From Pelodera strongyloides (Eukaryota; Nematoda; Chromadorea; Rhabditida; Rhabditidae): 64,000 nt of DNA. A program made the translations under genes and the position numbers. Under the pieces are notes generated by a model. The model ran no database searches, was not told the DNA's origin, and saw only the letters and a program-made list of their open reading frames with translations. This document shows positions 29,271-42,049 of this stretch, one piece after another (positions within the stretch are counted from its first letter, which is position 1; every line of letters begins with the position of its first letter). The stretch lies in assembly GCA_036852015.1 (NCBI GenBank), contig JAANDG010000024.1, positions 62,001 through 126,000 of the forward strand. The letters are read 5' to 3'.

Positions 29271-32200
29271 TCATGGAACGCGCGCAAAACACTGAAATAT
29301 AATAATAGCAAAGTATTCATACCTCATTGAACACAGTTAGAACAAAACCGGTGGCAAGAGGGTAAAACCATATAAATGAGGGAGGGGGAGCTGTACCAGT
29401 AATGTGATTTATACCTGAAAGCAATTGAAACGTAAACGTTATAAATTCTGGCGTATATGTACGTACTTCCCATTTTGCTGCGGCGCGCATGTCCCGGAAT
29501 GGTGCGGCGCGCAACTCATCAGTCCTCAGTGAGATGTCAAGGGACAATTTCAAGAGGAGACATCTTACCTGGCACATAAACAAATATATTTAGAAGAATT
29601 AAAGCAATGAGAACGGCCAGTATGGAATGCATGTTGCATGTCGTATGTCGAAATATGGAGGCCCGACGGGTACGACAATTGAATAAGTGAATTATCTGAA
29701 ATTGATTAGAGTATCTTGTTACTAGTTACTGTATACAAAGAGTAGAATAGAAGCCGAATGAAATTACGCGGTCGTTTCAGGCGCGCTTGTTGCGAGTGTT
29801 CAGTGCCCCTCTGCGCCAGTGCCTCTAGGCGAACCCATGGCGTACTACCCGCGTACCCTCGGCGCTCTCTGGAAAGCGATGCGATACTCCGCTGTGGCGA
29901 ATACTCTTTTACGCATGCGCCCTGGGTCATCAGTACGAGGTCGGCTCATGCGAGATTTTGAGTTGGACCGAAAATACGTAGACGATGATGCAGCAATACT
30001 CGTGTCCTTCTGACACTCAACAACAACAAAAGTCAAACCTGAGATCCAACTAGAGTGACCTGGTATGCAGCACTCGCCTGCATGCGAATCTTTTGCTGAT
30101 TCTTACCATCGTATAACAGTCCGCCTGAAACAACACACGTGGTAGTGCCCTCAGAGCCATGTACACGCCATAGCAGAAGATTGTACATCACACATACATT
30201 ACAATATACGGCATGTTGAATTTTTCATTCGAGGCAGTCAAACATGTGTTGAACTCACTGTCAGTAAAGATCTTCTCCGCTCCATCATACCAGTGTTTTT
30301 CGATCGAGTGAAAGAGCTCACCTGGATGGACACCGTAGTACCTAAACAGTTTGTAAATAGTTGAATTCACAAAGGCGATGTTTTGATGCGCCACTTCAGC
30401 AGTGCGCGAGGACTGTGCCAGGACCGAACCGTTTTTCTTTGTTCGAGGGGATCCTATACAGGTTGTATCAAGACAGGTTGTATATCAAGACTTGTCAAGC
30501 CATTTAGGTAACACATGTTTTTTGTCACGGCACAGGAACATGCATAGTAATAAATAACCGTACAAATTGAAAGTCGATGCTTGCCCACAAACGTTCCGTA
30601 CAAGTGTGCCTTACAGTAAGCTGATATTTCGGTAAACATAATTTGTCCTCACCAAAATACACTGAGATAAGCGGCCAGACATCCTGTAGCAATAATTAGA
30701 CCAGTGAAAATATATGAATATAAGAGGAGAGCTTTGGAAACCAGATGGGATTTGGGCTGTAACATGAGGAATTAATAGTAAGACTTTTTACTGTAGGTTA
30801 AAGGGTCAGGCCCCTTTCAGATTACCCTTATTTTTGACGACTCCCTCGGATTCTCCGTTTCAAATATAGTAGGCTGATTTTTTTTCCAATTTTCAATCGC
30901 AATATTCACGCAGTTTTCAGCAATTTACCATGGCCAGTCATACACAATAATCAATCGCAGTTGCCACGCCCATTCGCGCTGATTGGCCAATATCGCAATT
31001 GCCACGCCCAACAGAGCAATTTGCCCAATTAGCGCGGAGGGGCGTGACAACTGCGATATATAGTTGGGTATGACTGGCCATGGTAAATTGCTGAATACTG
31101 CGTGAGCGCTTGAAAATTAGAAAAATATCGTATCTGACATGGAGAATCAGATAGAATCATCAAAAACAGGGATCACGTAAAATGGGCCTGACCCTTTAAG
31201 GCTCACGCAGGCTCAAGTCGGTGTAAGGCTTATGTAACTGGTCCTCTTGGAACTTTTTTCTCACGGTCACCTTGGTTTACTGGTTTTTCTTTTGTGCTTG
31301 TTCACTGTTTAAATAAAGATTCGATAATTCTATAAGAACTTATGTTAAATCGGAAGTATAGCTTTATAGCCTTTTATGTGCCGATGGCTCACAATCAGTC
31401 TATATTGCCTACCTTTCTTGGCGGTTTACGCATTAGATCTCTCTCAGCTCCTTCATAAATGAGTGATATTGAAGGAGGTAGCTCAGTGATTAGATCAATT
31501 GTGAGTATCTGCAAATAAGTATTGGTGTATCTCATCTGGGATGTAAAAGTAGTGGAATCACTTATTTTTAGTACAAAACGAACGAACCTGCATTGTACTC
31601 AGTGCAAGTGGCCATCCAGCCGCGAACGTCAGTATAACTGGAAGCAGTTCGGGTGTCAAGTGCGCCAAAGTATAGGCGATGGTTTTCTGGAAGTTAGTAT
31701 TTTATGTCTGGTTCGGAAGACGGCCGAGGCAACTAGACTTGCTGCTTGTTTGCTTCTGGAAAAGCAGTCACTTTGCGATCGAAAAGTTTCTGGCGGATCA
31801 AATATTCGTGCAGCTATATTCGACGCTTCTTGGATTTAAAACGTCTGCAAATAAGAAGAATGTAAAAAGGAAGTTCCATCCTACCTTGAGGTTCTCAAAC
31901 AATAACCGTCCGTGTTCCACTCCATCGATTATATTCTTCACATTTCCATCATCGATCACGATATCAGCGGCTTCTTTGGCAAATACAGAGCCTTGAAAAG
32001 AAAATGTGGGGCTTATCTTTATTTTCAGTTATCAATCATTCAAGGTGTTTATTTCCCTTCATTAATTAGGTAAGTAAACAACCTCTTTGGAATAAGACTA
32101 ATTATAAGGAAATCAACTATATGGAAATGCGCAAGGTTGCCCGAGCCAAGTAACGCCAGCGTTCGGCCAAAGCCAGGAATTAACTGATCCCACCAATATG

Positions 32201-35200
32201 CATAAGCTGTCATAGTAATTGCCCCGGACAATACAATAGTAATATTTCTCACCTACTGCGTCGACTGCAATCCCAAGATCGGCCTTCTTGAGTACAGGAG
32301 CATCCATTACACCATCTCCAGTAACACAAACACATTCGCCTCGTTTCATTAGCTCCTATGTATATAAACGATTAGCACGGATCGACCAAGACCAATCACA
32401 CGATATATAGTCATCATCGTTAGGATTACATTTAGTTAACTCATAATGACTTCCGCCCATGTTGCACAGTAAGTGTAAGGGCAAGTCTAAAACGAAATGT
32501 AACATAATTTAAGTTTTGCAGACCACTATAATAACTGATTTAGACCACCTCGACAATTTTAAGTTTTTGTTCCGGATTAGTTCTCGCAAAGACGATATTT
32601 GGTAGTGTTGAGAGGGTGTCCCACTCCTCGGGAGTCAGAGTGTCGAGCATGGATCCGAGAACGACGCATGATGAGGATTGTTCCTCATGTGGGTACTATA
32701 AATGGTACTATAGTTGTGGAATTGCTGCAATCGGTGCCATACAGGGAGGTTTGTCGCTCATGTCGTTTGGACCACCCACTTAGTTTGGACCACACACTTT
32801 TGTTAGTTTGGAAAACACACGTACGTTGGACACCCACGTAAGTTGCCCCACGTAGGTGACACCCACATTCGTTGGACCATCCAGGTAGGTTGGACCAGTC
32901 ACGTATGTTGGGCACCCACGTAGTTTGGATCACCCGCCTAGTTTGGACCACCCACGTAGCTTGGACGATCCACGTGTGTTGGACCAACCATGTGTTCGAC
33001 ACCCACGTAGTTTGGACCACACACATAGTTTGGACCACCCACGTAGTTTGGAAACACACGTAGGATAGAACCCCAACCTAGGATTGGACAAAACGGTTTT
33101 TCTCTATATATGTAAACCAGTCGCCAGGCGCGAAATACCGTACCTTCTGGTCGCCGAATCCGCATTGATCCGCTATAGCAGCAGCTGTCGATGGATGATC
33201 ACCAGTCACCATATAAATCTTGATTTCTGAATATGAACACAGAATTTTATTTGAAGCAAATATATATATCTATGGGTTTGATTATGATATAAGGGTGTCA
33301 CTGCAAACAGGTATCTGTCTACGGTCGAACCGACCTATACAGTCACAATTCTCGCAACAAGGCAAAAATACTACCACTACGGTAAGCGGAAAACCGGGAA
33401 AACTGCAGGGGAAAAGTAGTTCCTGAATTGTGGCAAAACCCACTGGCTCTTTTCGCTCGTCTGAGATTCTGTTTTACGTCCACCCGCGGAGGATCATATA
33501 GAGCAGCCATACCGAGGAAAGTAAAACCATCTTGAGGGAAGTTTACTGCAATTATTGGAATTTGTGTTTCTATCTCGAGCACATAGCGCATGAACTAGGA
33601 ATAAGTCCTTCGTGGATACCATTTTATGGGAGATATTGACTCTTGGTTCGGGAGTAGCTATCGAATACTGACCCCCCCCCCTCCTCTCCTGCTCTGGTTA
33701 ACAAAAATTCTCACTTAGACTCTCCTGGTCAACAAAAATTCTCACTTAGACTCTCCTGGTCAACAAAAATTCTCACTTAGACTCTCCTGGTCAACAAAAA
33801 TTCTCACTTAGACTCTCCTGGTCAACAAAAATTCTCACTTAGACTCTCCTGGTCAACAAAAATTCTCACTTAGACTCTCCTGGTCAACAAAAATTCTCAC
33901 TTTGACTCTCCTGGTCAACAAAAATTCTCACTTAGACTTATACTAAACTGAGTGTCGGCTGGAGCTTCGAAAGTAGCGTACGCTAATCCAATGCAACTTC
34001 GGCCTTGTCGCGCGTAGTTTAGGTAGGCTTCCTGAAACGAGGAGAAGATAGCTCCTGGCCTTAGTCCGAAGACTTCGAAACTCCACCCTTGAACAGAGGA
34101 GCACGCTCTTGTAGAGTAGAATAATAAGTTAATTATTGAATCATATTTGGAGCAGGAGATTTTTTTCCGCATCCGTACCATAAGCTTTCTGCAGAACGGC
34201 AGCATTTGCTTTTGCATTAGAAAAAGCACAGCTGCTACACTAATACGAGACAATATACATATGTGGCTACTGTCTAATATCACAGCGAATATCTGTTGCT
34301 TGCCACCAAATTTGCTACCGTCTCAAAATATATAAATTATGCTGCTGTTTATAATCAAAGACAAAATGTGATTCAGCTATGAGTGAACGTGATAAAAGCT
34401 GGTGCTGTCTGCTTCTTATCTTGATTCGAAACAAAATGTGCTGCGCGCTCGATCAGGATGCAAAAATCTGCAGCCATTATCTAATAGAGAAAATCAGTCG
34501 CGATCGTTTCGTTGTGGTATTAGATGTAGTAAAAGACAGAATCTCTGTCGTTGGTAAAACGTACAGGGGAAGTTTTGCAACAACATTTAATGAATAGCAT
34601 CAGTTACGTTTGATGCAACATAAAGCTGATGTGATTGATTACCTCTATTACTTACTACATGTAATAATAACAGAGGAAAACAGTTGCGATCGTAGTAAAA
34701 GACAGAATCTCTGCCGTTGGTAAAACATACCGGGGAAGTTTTGCAACAATATTTAATGAATAGCAGCACTAACTTTTTATGCAACATAAAAGCTTATGTG
34801 ACCTCTATTACTATATGTAGTAATAGTTAGATATGTATGCACTGTAAAAAAAGGAGAAAAAATGCTAACCTTGAATTCGCAAATAATATCATTATTAACA
34901 TCCTTTTCTCCATAATTTGTCTCATACAACGAGCATTTAGCGATCAATTCTTCTGGGGCGCCTTTGATGAACACATGAAAGCTGGAAGTGTATGATAAAA
35001 CGATTTTTGAAACGTATGTCTGGCGAAGGCATTTCCATATTTGCATGAAATTGCGTTTTATTTTGTCCCATTACGTAATAATTTGCAATGTAGTTTTAGT
35101 GTACATACACGTTTCACGAGCACAATATATGACGCTGAAAAGGAATAGGTTCCAGTGGTAATAAACTTGCTTCAGAACCACAAAAAAAATTAATTGCAAG

Positions 35201-35596
35201 AAGATTGGACACTCGTTGCTAGCCTAACCGTATATCTTCGTCCTCTTCAACGTATCTATCCGCTGTTTCCCTGACTATAACCACATGAATTCTTCGGCAC
35301 TTATTGAAGGGAATCTCGAACACTATTTCCCAATTTGCTCGGATGTGACTTGATGACGTTAACTGAAAACAAATGTGTAATAGAAAACGGGCAGCCTTCG
35401 ATACGTGGCGTATTTTCTAAAGTCTGGTTTACCCTAAACTCTCTATGATGACAATTTTTGTGAGTACGTTACGGTCAAGAAGTCGCGCGGCTGAAAATCC
35501 GGCCGAACTTCGCCCGACCAACGGAGAAAAATAGGTAGGTAGGTAGGTAGGTAGGTAGGTAGGTAGGTAGGTAGGTAGGTAGGTAGGTAGGTAGGT

Positions 35597-35627
<31 letters not shown>

Positions 35628-38600
35628 TAGGTAGGTAGGTAGGTAGGTAGGTATAGGAAGGTAGGTAGGTAGGTAGGTAGGTAGGTAGGTAGGTAGGTAG
35701 GTAGGTAGGTAGGTAGGTAGGTAGGTAGGTAGGTAGGTAGGTAGGTAGGTAGGTAGGTAGGTAGGTAGGTAGGTAGGTAGGTAGGTAGGTAGGTAGGTAG
35801 GTAGGTAGGTAGGTAGGTAGGTAGGTAGGTAGGTAGGTAGGTAGGTTAGGTAGGTCGGTCGGTTTCGGTCGTTGGTCGGTTTCGGTCGTTCGGTCGGTCG
35901 GTTTAGGTCGGCGGTGTTCGGTCGGTTAGGTCGGTAGGTAGGTAGGTAGGTAGGTAGGTAGGTAGGTAGGTAGGTAGGTAAGTAGGTAGGTAGGTAGGTA
36001 GGTAGGCAGGCAGGTAGGTAGGTAGGCAGGTAGGTAGGTAGGTAGGTAGGTAGGCTGGTAGGTAGGTAGGTAGGTAGGCAGGTAGCTGGGTGAATCTGCG
36101 GAGATGATTAGGTCTCCCAAAAATAGGTCTCTGAGAAGACCAGTTTGTCCGGCTACAGGTATCAATAGGGCAACGGTGCACCGTTACTGCGGATTCGGTT
36201 TATATAACCCGGTACTGTTTATCTTGTTATCTTTATGCGCCAAAAAAAGGAAAAAAACTTGCCTCCTCCACGAACATCAATAAAGCCTTTTCCAATGGCG
36301 CTCCAGACACTACTGGGTGGTGCATCTGAAGCTATATATTAAAAATAAAGCGAATACCGGCCGGTTTTCGAAGCACACTCGAGTACACCTCCATTCTTGC
36401 ACCTCATATGTAAATGAGCATGGTTAGTATTACCCCTCTTAGCATAAATGTATATGTATGCAGATGTCCATGGTGCGTTTAAAAACCAAAAACCAGACGT
36501 GACTTCGCTTTAGCTTTAGCAAATGCTATAATTTTAAAATTGAGGACGACGTCGACTGTTTCAATTCCTATCCACACCACCTTAATTTCTGAACTTGTCC
36601 CTGTTGCTACGGATAGTGAATACGCAATAATGGTAAAAGTAATACTAAAAATAAAAACAACAATTAATTATCTCATAAGATAGTTTACAAATAGCCGAAC
36701 CTTCATCATCTCCAGGTTCGTGGTCTTGTAGTTGTTGTCGGCAATCACAGCATTGTCAGTGAAGTCACTGAACTTGGATTATTACAATAAGAATAGCAAC
36801 ATATGTCTTTGGAATTTATCAGGCTCTAAAAGGAAAAAGTGGAATAAGCTTAAGTAGGGTAAATGTCTCAATGTCCTTTTGAAATAAGACGAAATGGCAG
36901 TATTCAGCTAATTGTAAGACGACAGCTCAACACATTACCCTCTATACTAAAGTAATACATACACTTTGGCTGCCTGCGTCGTCCAAACTGTCTGATTGGG
37001 GGACGAAGTTCTTCGTAACTGGTCGCGACCTCCCATAGTGATGTGTGCCCTGGAACAGTGACAGTGAACGTCGGTTTAGGATCTGACCCTTCTGACAAGC
37101 GACCGGTTCGTAACTAAATTTTACTTGGACATAAGCACATAAGTGCATGCCCTACTCATGAAATTTCAAAGCTGTATGGTACTTGGTTTTGAAAAGAGCC
37201 TATTTTATTTCCTAATTTTCTGTGCCAATCTGACTAATTTGTGAATGGGAACTAAAGGCTCGCTACAATAATAAAAATGTTTATATCGTTAGAACACAAT
37301 AGCAGATCTGAGCTCATTCATAACCAGATCATCAAAAAAGCTAACCTATTACAAATGGCCATAGTTTGTAGAATGCGGTTCACCGGCCGGGGAAAGGTTT
37401 CGATCGGAGGTCTGTCTTTATGAGCATGACCTTTCGAATGAAGGGATTCAACTGAAGAAAAACAATATTTAAAGGTGAAAAGAGGATTCCTATGAAATAC
37501 ATTTTTTAACGGATCCATAATAGGGTGCGATTTTCCATGTCAAAACTAGCGTATTGCAAATTTAATATGAAAATATATATAAAAAAAGATCCTCCTGCAG
37601 TTCCAAAATACGTTAGTTTTTCAGCATACTTGGAAATAATAATTTAGACTTTGGCACCTGGCGCATTCATAACTTTCTAAAAAAAACAAGTTTGCTAAAA
37701 CAATGTAGTAGCTACGGTCTGTCGTAATCTGAACACATATGTAGATACCTACCAGTCCTTCCCTCTCCGTCAAACCAGATGTCAGTGACTTTTACGTCAT
37801 TCTCCGTCAGCACGCCCGTCTTGTCGCAAAGTAGAACGGACGCAGTGCCCAGAGTTTCCGAAACGTCTAATTTCTTTAGGAGAAGATTCGTTTTCGCTAA
37901 CCGACGAGCAACGATTACCAGTTGTGCGGTAAGCGTCACAGGTAGACCTAAATATATAATGTGTACTGTAGCTCTGAATATACCGTAGCGTAGCGTATTT
38001 ATATTGAACTTTATTTGTGCTGCAACATTTAAGATTAAAACATAAAAATAATAACAAACCTTGCGGCACATTTGCGACCATTACAATGAGAAATCCGTTT
38101 ACGAATACGGAGAGAAGATTGGAAACGCGGGCAATTGTCATGCCTAAACAAGTCTTTCAAACGCAAAGATATTCACTAATTGTTAATTCTCATTAATTCA
38201 CCGAGTATACTGTCAACCAAACAATTTACTTTCTATACGTTTGCAGGCTATTTAATTTGTCGCGGAAGTTACAGTACTTAATGATAGTTAGCACACTTCC
38301 TTTGCAGACGTGATCCCCTCGATGATATCATGGTCGTGAAGTAGGTGAAGGCGTTTTAGTTGAAGTTGCAACGCAAGAAAAAGAATTATACCGTATATTC
38401 CAAATTCTGATGCCGTAAGATTTATATCGGTATTTCTAACAATTCGACTACCGAAGTCTGCATAGGAGTTTACACCAAACTCACCGACAAAGAAAGTAAC
38501 GGTGGACATGGAAATGCTCAACGCGGCAATGAACCGCACGAAGCGTGTATGATCCACCGAAAGTCTGGACTCTCGTTTGTTTTCTTTCGCTGAGATTGCG

Positions 38601-41244
38601 ACAAGTTGACCAATTACCTGCAAGGAAGTAATTTAACATTTATTACTTTAGTACATAACAGTAGTCGAACAGTAGTTTCGGAGCACCGGTATACGGATTG
38701 GCAAAAAAAGAGTGTAAATTGGATCATTAATTGTTTGTTAATCGGCTAACAGATAGGTTACGTAGTGTAAGATAAACGTAAACAGACCGTATTATTGCCT
38801 GTCCTTATCACCACACCAATACCATCTCCAGAAATACACTGACAGCCATTGAATGCGATATTTTGAGCCTAAAAATGAGAGTCATCTGTGATTTTCAAAG
38901 CTTGCAATTCAGATAGAATCGATTATGTGTGATAAGTATACATAATTTTAGTTTGTAAGGACTTACCTGGAGAACGGATACATCTTTTGCACTTTCTTCA
39001 TGATAAAACTCGAGCGGTTCAACCTAAATAGAGATTATTGATCAATATATATACCGAGGTTGCTTCCCAACCTATACTTACTTTTACACATTATCGAGTA
39101 GTTTTACAAATCCGAATCACTTATCCAAAAACACAAATAGGTAAAAAATATTACTTAAATTATACCTCTCCTGAGATCCACGACGTTTCCAGTTTCAACT
39201 CGCGTGTCCACAATAGACGAATATCGGCAGGAACGCGATTGCCAGGACTGTAATAATAGAAACCTACGATACTAGATTATTTAGTTTGACCACACTGACG
39301 CTCGCCCGCAGTGTACTCAAAAGGTACTTCCTTCTTATTTGTCCTTCCTTTCTCTATAAGTAGAACCGTGCTTTTCTTGACGGCCCTTTATAATACTATT
39401 ATTTCTCAAAAATACATGTTCTTAATAATCGTACCGTATCCAGACGATGTCACCAACAACGACTGCTTCAGCGTCAATCTTTCGATTTCCACCGCCGCGA
39501 ATTACGTCGCAAGACGGTGCTATCATTGAGGTGAAGCCTCGGGTTTGCTAGAACATTATAAATAAACTAACCAGATTAGTAATTAAAACATTTGCTACTT
39601 TTTTTACTTCTGAAACATAATTATATCATCGGTAAGCTAAAGCTAAACCAAACTGCAAAGTTGAAATTTGATACAACATCGTTCCCTTATATCAGACGCG
39701 GAAATGCGTATTTCGTCCTGTTTCTCCGGAAATCTGGCTGCATCAACAATCAATAACTAATAAAACTTGATACCTTCAGGGCCTGTTTCTCTTGCCAGTA
39801 GCTGAGCATAATCATCGCGAGTAGGACAGAGAATAACACGGCCGAGAGCCAGAGATGGGCGGTACGAGATGTATCTGAACTACCAATCATTATTCATTTC
39901 GCAAAATTTTATCGCAGTGCCTAGGTGCAGCTCTTTTCCGTAGTTCATAGTTCCGACTACCACTAATGGGGTTCAATGCATGGGAAAAGTTGCCGAATTT
40001 TGCTTCCAAGCTATGGGAAAATTTACCGTATATTGGAACTACACGATAATACATATTTATAGCGCCCGGTGGCCACGGAACCAATTTTTCAAGAGCTCAT
40101 TTCTCGTCTCATTTTTGCTTGATAATTGGAAGCAAACCGCACGGTTTTTGCCACACATTGAAACCCCCATAAGCTATGAAGCATCACGCATCACGTTTTC
40201 ACATTTGGTCCCTCTGTCATTGCGGTGTCATTGCTTGGAAAAACTTACCCAACAAGAAAATCGTTGCACATAATACAGCCGTTATGAGCAACAAAAATCT
40301 GAAGGTGTTAAGGAACTGTTTTAGAAATAGAAGAATGTTGGATCGCCTGTCACGGTAACATACGCTGTTCCGGCCATCGATTCCCAGCCGGTTAAGCGCT
40401 TCATCCTGAAGAAAAGTTCCTTAAATTTAAAGGAAACGGGAGCAGCTTCAAGCTATTATTGCTTGCACTTTCCCTCATTTTTTTTTGGTGAGTGGCTTGA
40501 AATATTCGATAAGCAAATGATTTGAAATTGGCAAGAAAACGCAAGGCGTAGGCTGAACCAAGAAATATTGTGCACACCTGATTCAATCCCTGACTCTTTT
40601 GTGGTTTGTGCACATTGATTCGGCTCAGAGGATAGAGATCCGCGAGTCGGTCTGTAATTTATAAATCTTTGATAATATAATTGTGATTTACGTGTATTAT
40701 TTGAAATTGCTTCTCAAGTGGATAGAGAAGAAAATACTCCAACTTTATATCCCAATTTTCAAAGAAAATTATGCACTTCGACTGTGAGAACAGTGTACGT
40801 GTACGTCGACTACCGGCTGTGAGAACAAATCCGCATGCTATGAACATGAATTGAAACGAAACTCGCAACCGACTTATTTTTCTTGACGCAATTTGGTAAG
40901 TACTCAAAGAACAATAAACAAACCTCTAGTAAGAGCATGCTCGTAGAAACTGTTCTCTATATGGACCGGGAGCCCGGAAGGAGCGCTTTCAGTGCTCTAA
41001 AGTAAGATATAAAAGGTGCTATATTATTTTATAAAAATATATTTGGCTTCTGAATTTACTTAAAGCTTGTCAGAAGATGTTCCATAATCCTAAGAAAAGT
41101 CCAAAGATTTTTCACAATTTAGAAAAAAAAATTATGTCGTGCAATGTACCTTCTTTTTCTTCTTCGACGTCTGCGACACGTTTTCCCAATCTGTGTGGTG
41201 GCGCGCACTGATTTTACGCTTTATCCAGTCACGGATTTCACGAA
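29271..41244 (-). CDS. Divergent Na+/K+-ATPase alpha-like P-type ATPase (nematode CATP type)
   Basis: At least 31 minus-strand exons, about 1,050 residues: 41244-41150, 40996-40924, 40651-40578, 40405-40249, 39874-39774, 39547-39435, 39247-39166, 39023-38967, 38868-38788, 38617-38392, 38143-38060, 37947-37753, 37451-37346, 36767-36701, 36325-36263, 35362-35229, 34981-34870, 34031-33944, 33545-33444, 33226-33144, 32695-32549, 32355-32253, 31991-31885, 31686-31588, 31508-31413, 30756-30653, 30341-30259, 30124-30039, 29695-29569, 29414-29323, 29291-29271. The order matches the alpha subunit: N-terminal Lys run, M1-M2, actuator domain, M4, phosphorylation site [31 protein letters not shown], hinge, M5-M10. 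Conserved positions are altered: TGES is SGEV, PEGL is PQGL, DKTGTLT is DKTGVLT, GDGVND is GDGVMD, and IDLGTD is IDLITE. The phosphorylated Asp and the SGE Glu remain. Nematode CATP-1-type proteins diverge in this way. The first exon is unresolved. Confidence 0.9.
30798..31199. mobile_element. TTAA-flanked MITE, family 1, copy A (ATPase intron)
   Basis: Starts TTAAAGGGTCAGGCCC and ends GGGCCTGACCCTTTAA. Nested arms hold CATGGCCAGTCATAC and its complement, and GCAATTGCCACGCCC units. TTAA at both ends suggests piggyBac-type mobilisation. It lies in the intron between 31413 and 30756. Confidence 0.85.
32757..33065. repeat. Minisatellite of about 20-bp units in an ATPase intron
   Basis: Degenerate units of the form CCCACGTAGTTTGGACCA repeat about 15 times, between the exons at 33226-33144 and 32695-32549. 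Open frames across it are repeat artefacts. Confidence 0.85.
33695..33936. repeat. 31-bp minisatellite, about eight copies
   Basis: Copies of TGGTCAACAAAAATTCTCAC plus TTAGACTCTCC follow one another with almost no change. The array begins 8 bases inside the intron after the donor of the ATPase exon 34031-33944. It is not a CRISPR: the units are contiguous without spacers. Confidence 0.9.
34525..34815. repeat. Local duplication in an ATPase intron
   Basis: Two direct copies of about 120-130 bp (34525-34660 and 34690-34815) share GTAGTAAAAGACAGAATCTC, GGGGAAGTTTTGCAACAA and ATTTAATGAATAGCA, with scattered substitutions and small indels. Confidence 0.8.
35533..36086. repeat. Long (GGTA)n tetranucleotide array in an ATPase intron
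   Basis: About 550 bp of GGTA/GGCA repeats, broken near 35846-35935 by GGTCGGTTTC variants. It lies between the exons at 36325-36263 and 35362-35229. The [12 protein letters not shown] open frames on the minus strand are translation of the array, not protein. Confidence 0.97.
36345..36515. mobile_element. Degenerate family 2 MITE
   Basis: TAAAGCGAATACCGGCCGG at the left and a weak complement (ACTTCGCTTTAGC) at the right flank 170 bp. It is an older copy of the element at 5226, and lies 20 bp upstream of the ATPase exon at 36325. Confidence 0.6.
39966..40171. mobile_element. Fold-back element in an ATPase intron
   Basis: ATGGGGTTCAATGCATGG at the left pairs with CACACATTGAAACCCCCAT at the right. 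The inner part resembles the 6768-7027 element (GAAAATTTACCGTATATTGG, ACTACACGATAAT). Confidence 0.6.
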
Positions 41245-41391
41245 CTAAATCACCTTTTTTGCTTTTTGTTTTTATATTATCAAATTATTTCCTTTTTCTT
41301 TCTTACTTTTACATATGTTACTTTTCGAATTTTCGAAACTGCATATATCAAGCAAGATATATGCTAATATGCTGACACAGAGTTCTCAGAG

Positions 41392-41574
41392 TTGAGCGTA
41401 GTACCGGCCGGACTGAAACACATCGAATAGACCAGCTTCTTATGCAGCTTATGCTTATGCAAATGAATATAAATTAGCATAAACATCGAGCTAAATTCGA
41501 GCAAATTAACATAAATACGTAAGAATTCAGTTGTTCACGATTCGTTTCAAAAACCGGCCGGTATTTCGCTTTAA
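41392..41574. mobile_element. Family 2 MITE upstream of the ATPase exons
   Basis: The right end is intact (CCGGCCGGTATTTCGCTTTAA); the left end is worn (TTGAGCGTAGTACCGGCCGG). Confidence 0.7.
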
Positions 41575-41822
41575 AAGAAAAATATACTTTCTTTAGATTT
41601 TCAGAAATATAACAACCCAAGCCTCTTCAAAAACGAAAAAGAAATAGGCAAAGTTGGTACCTCGAAGAAGTCTTGCGAATAAGTACATACATAGCATGAC
41701 TACCGGTATCGTAATTGATGTAATTTTGGAAGCACTTTTAAACATGTCGCATTACATGGTAAGTTAAAAAATCATTAACTTAAAAAAATGCGCACACTAA
41801 TTATATTAAAATAAACTTGAAC

Positions 41823-41876
41823 CTGAACGTCTGTCTTCGGTTGGTCCCATATCATATCATAGTCATTTTCGTTTTT
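41823..41876 (-). CDS. Possible 5' coding exon of the ATPase
   Basis: A minus-strand segment with acceptor TTTTAGTTCAG and donor CAG|GTTCAA reads KNENDYDMIWDQPKTDVQ, charged like P-type ATPase N-termini. Both its ends are phase 0, whereas the exon at 41244 needs one leading base, so at least one more small exon must lie between if it belongs here. The start codon of the ATPase may be here (DYDMIWD) or further upstream. Confidence 0.4.
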
Positions 41877-42049
41877 CTGAACTAAAAGTTACTATTTATA
41901 AACACATAAATTACAATCAAATAATAGACAGAGAAGTAAGTACAAATACTACATAGTACAAAATGCAATTCCCATGAAATAAATATCACAATGTTAATGG
42001 TTTAGAATTTTTTTTAAATATATACATATTTGGCAGTTAAAACTAAATA

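Noticed and set aside
29845..30036. Candidate ATPase exon with [16 protein letters not shown]
   Set aside because: Joining 30039 directly to 29695 keeps phase and gives the conserved CRTRRASIF segment, so this interval is intronic.
32685..33059. Trp/Thr/Val-rich open frame
   Set aside because: Translation of the 20-bp minisatellite.
33695..33936. CRISPR-like array
   Set aside because: Contiguous minisatellite units without spacers, in a eukaryotic intron.
35903..36181. Open frames coding for repeated [12 protein letters not shown] protein
   Set aside because: Direct translation of the GGTA microsatellite inside an ATPase intron; every frame is open because the repeat lacks stops.
36904..37148. 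Candidate ATPase exon between the CNR and NAVI blocks
   Set aside because: Its splice phases do not fit; joining 37346 directly to 36767 keeps frame and restores the expected [11 protein letters not shown] sequence.
40310..40362. A 48-nt intron splitting the M1 exon of the ATPase
   Set aside because: The interval has no stop and is a multiple of three; reading through it matches the length of other alpha subunits exactly.
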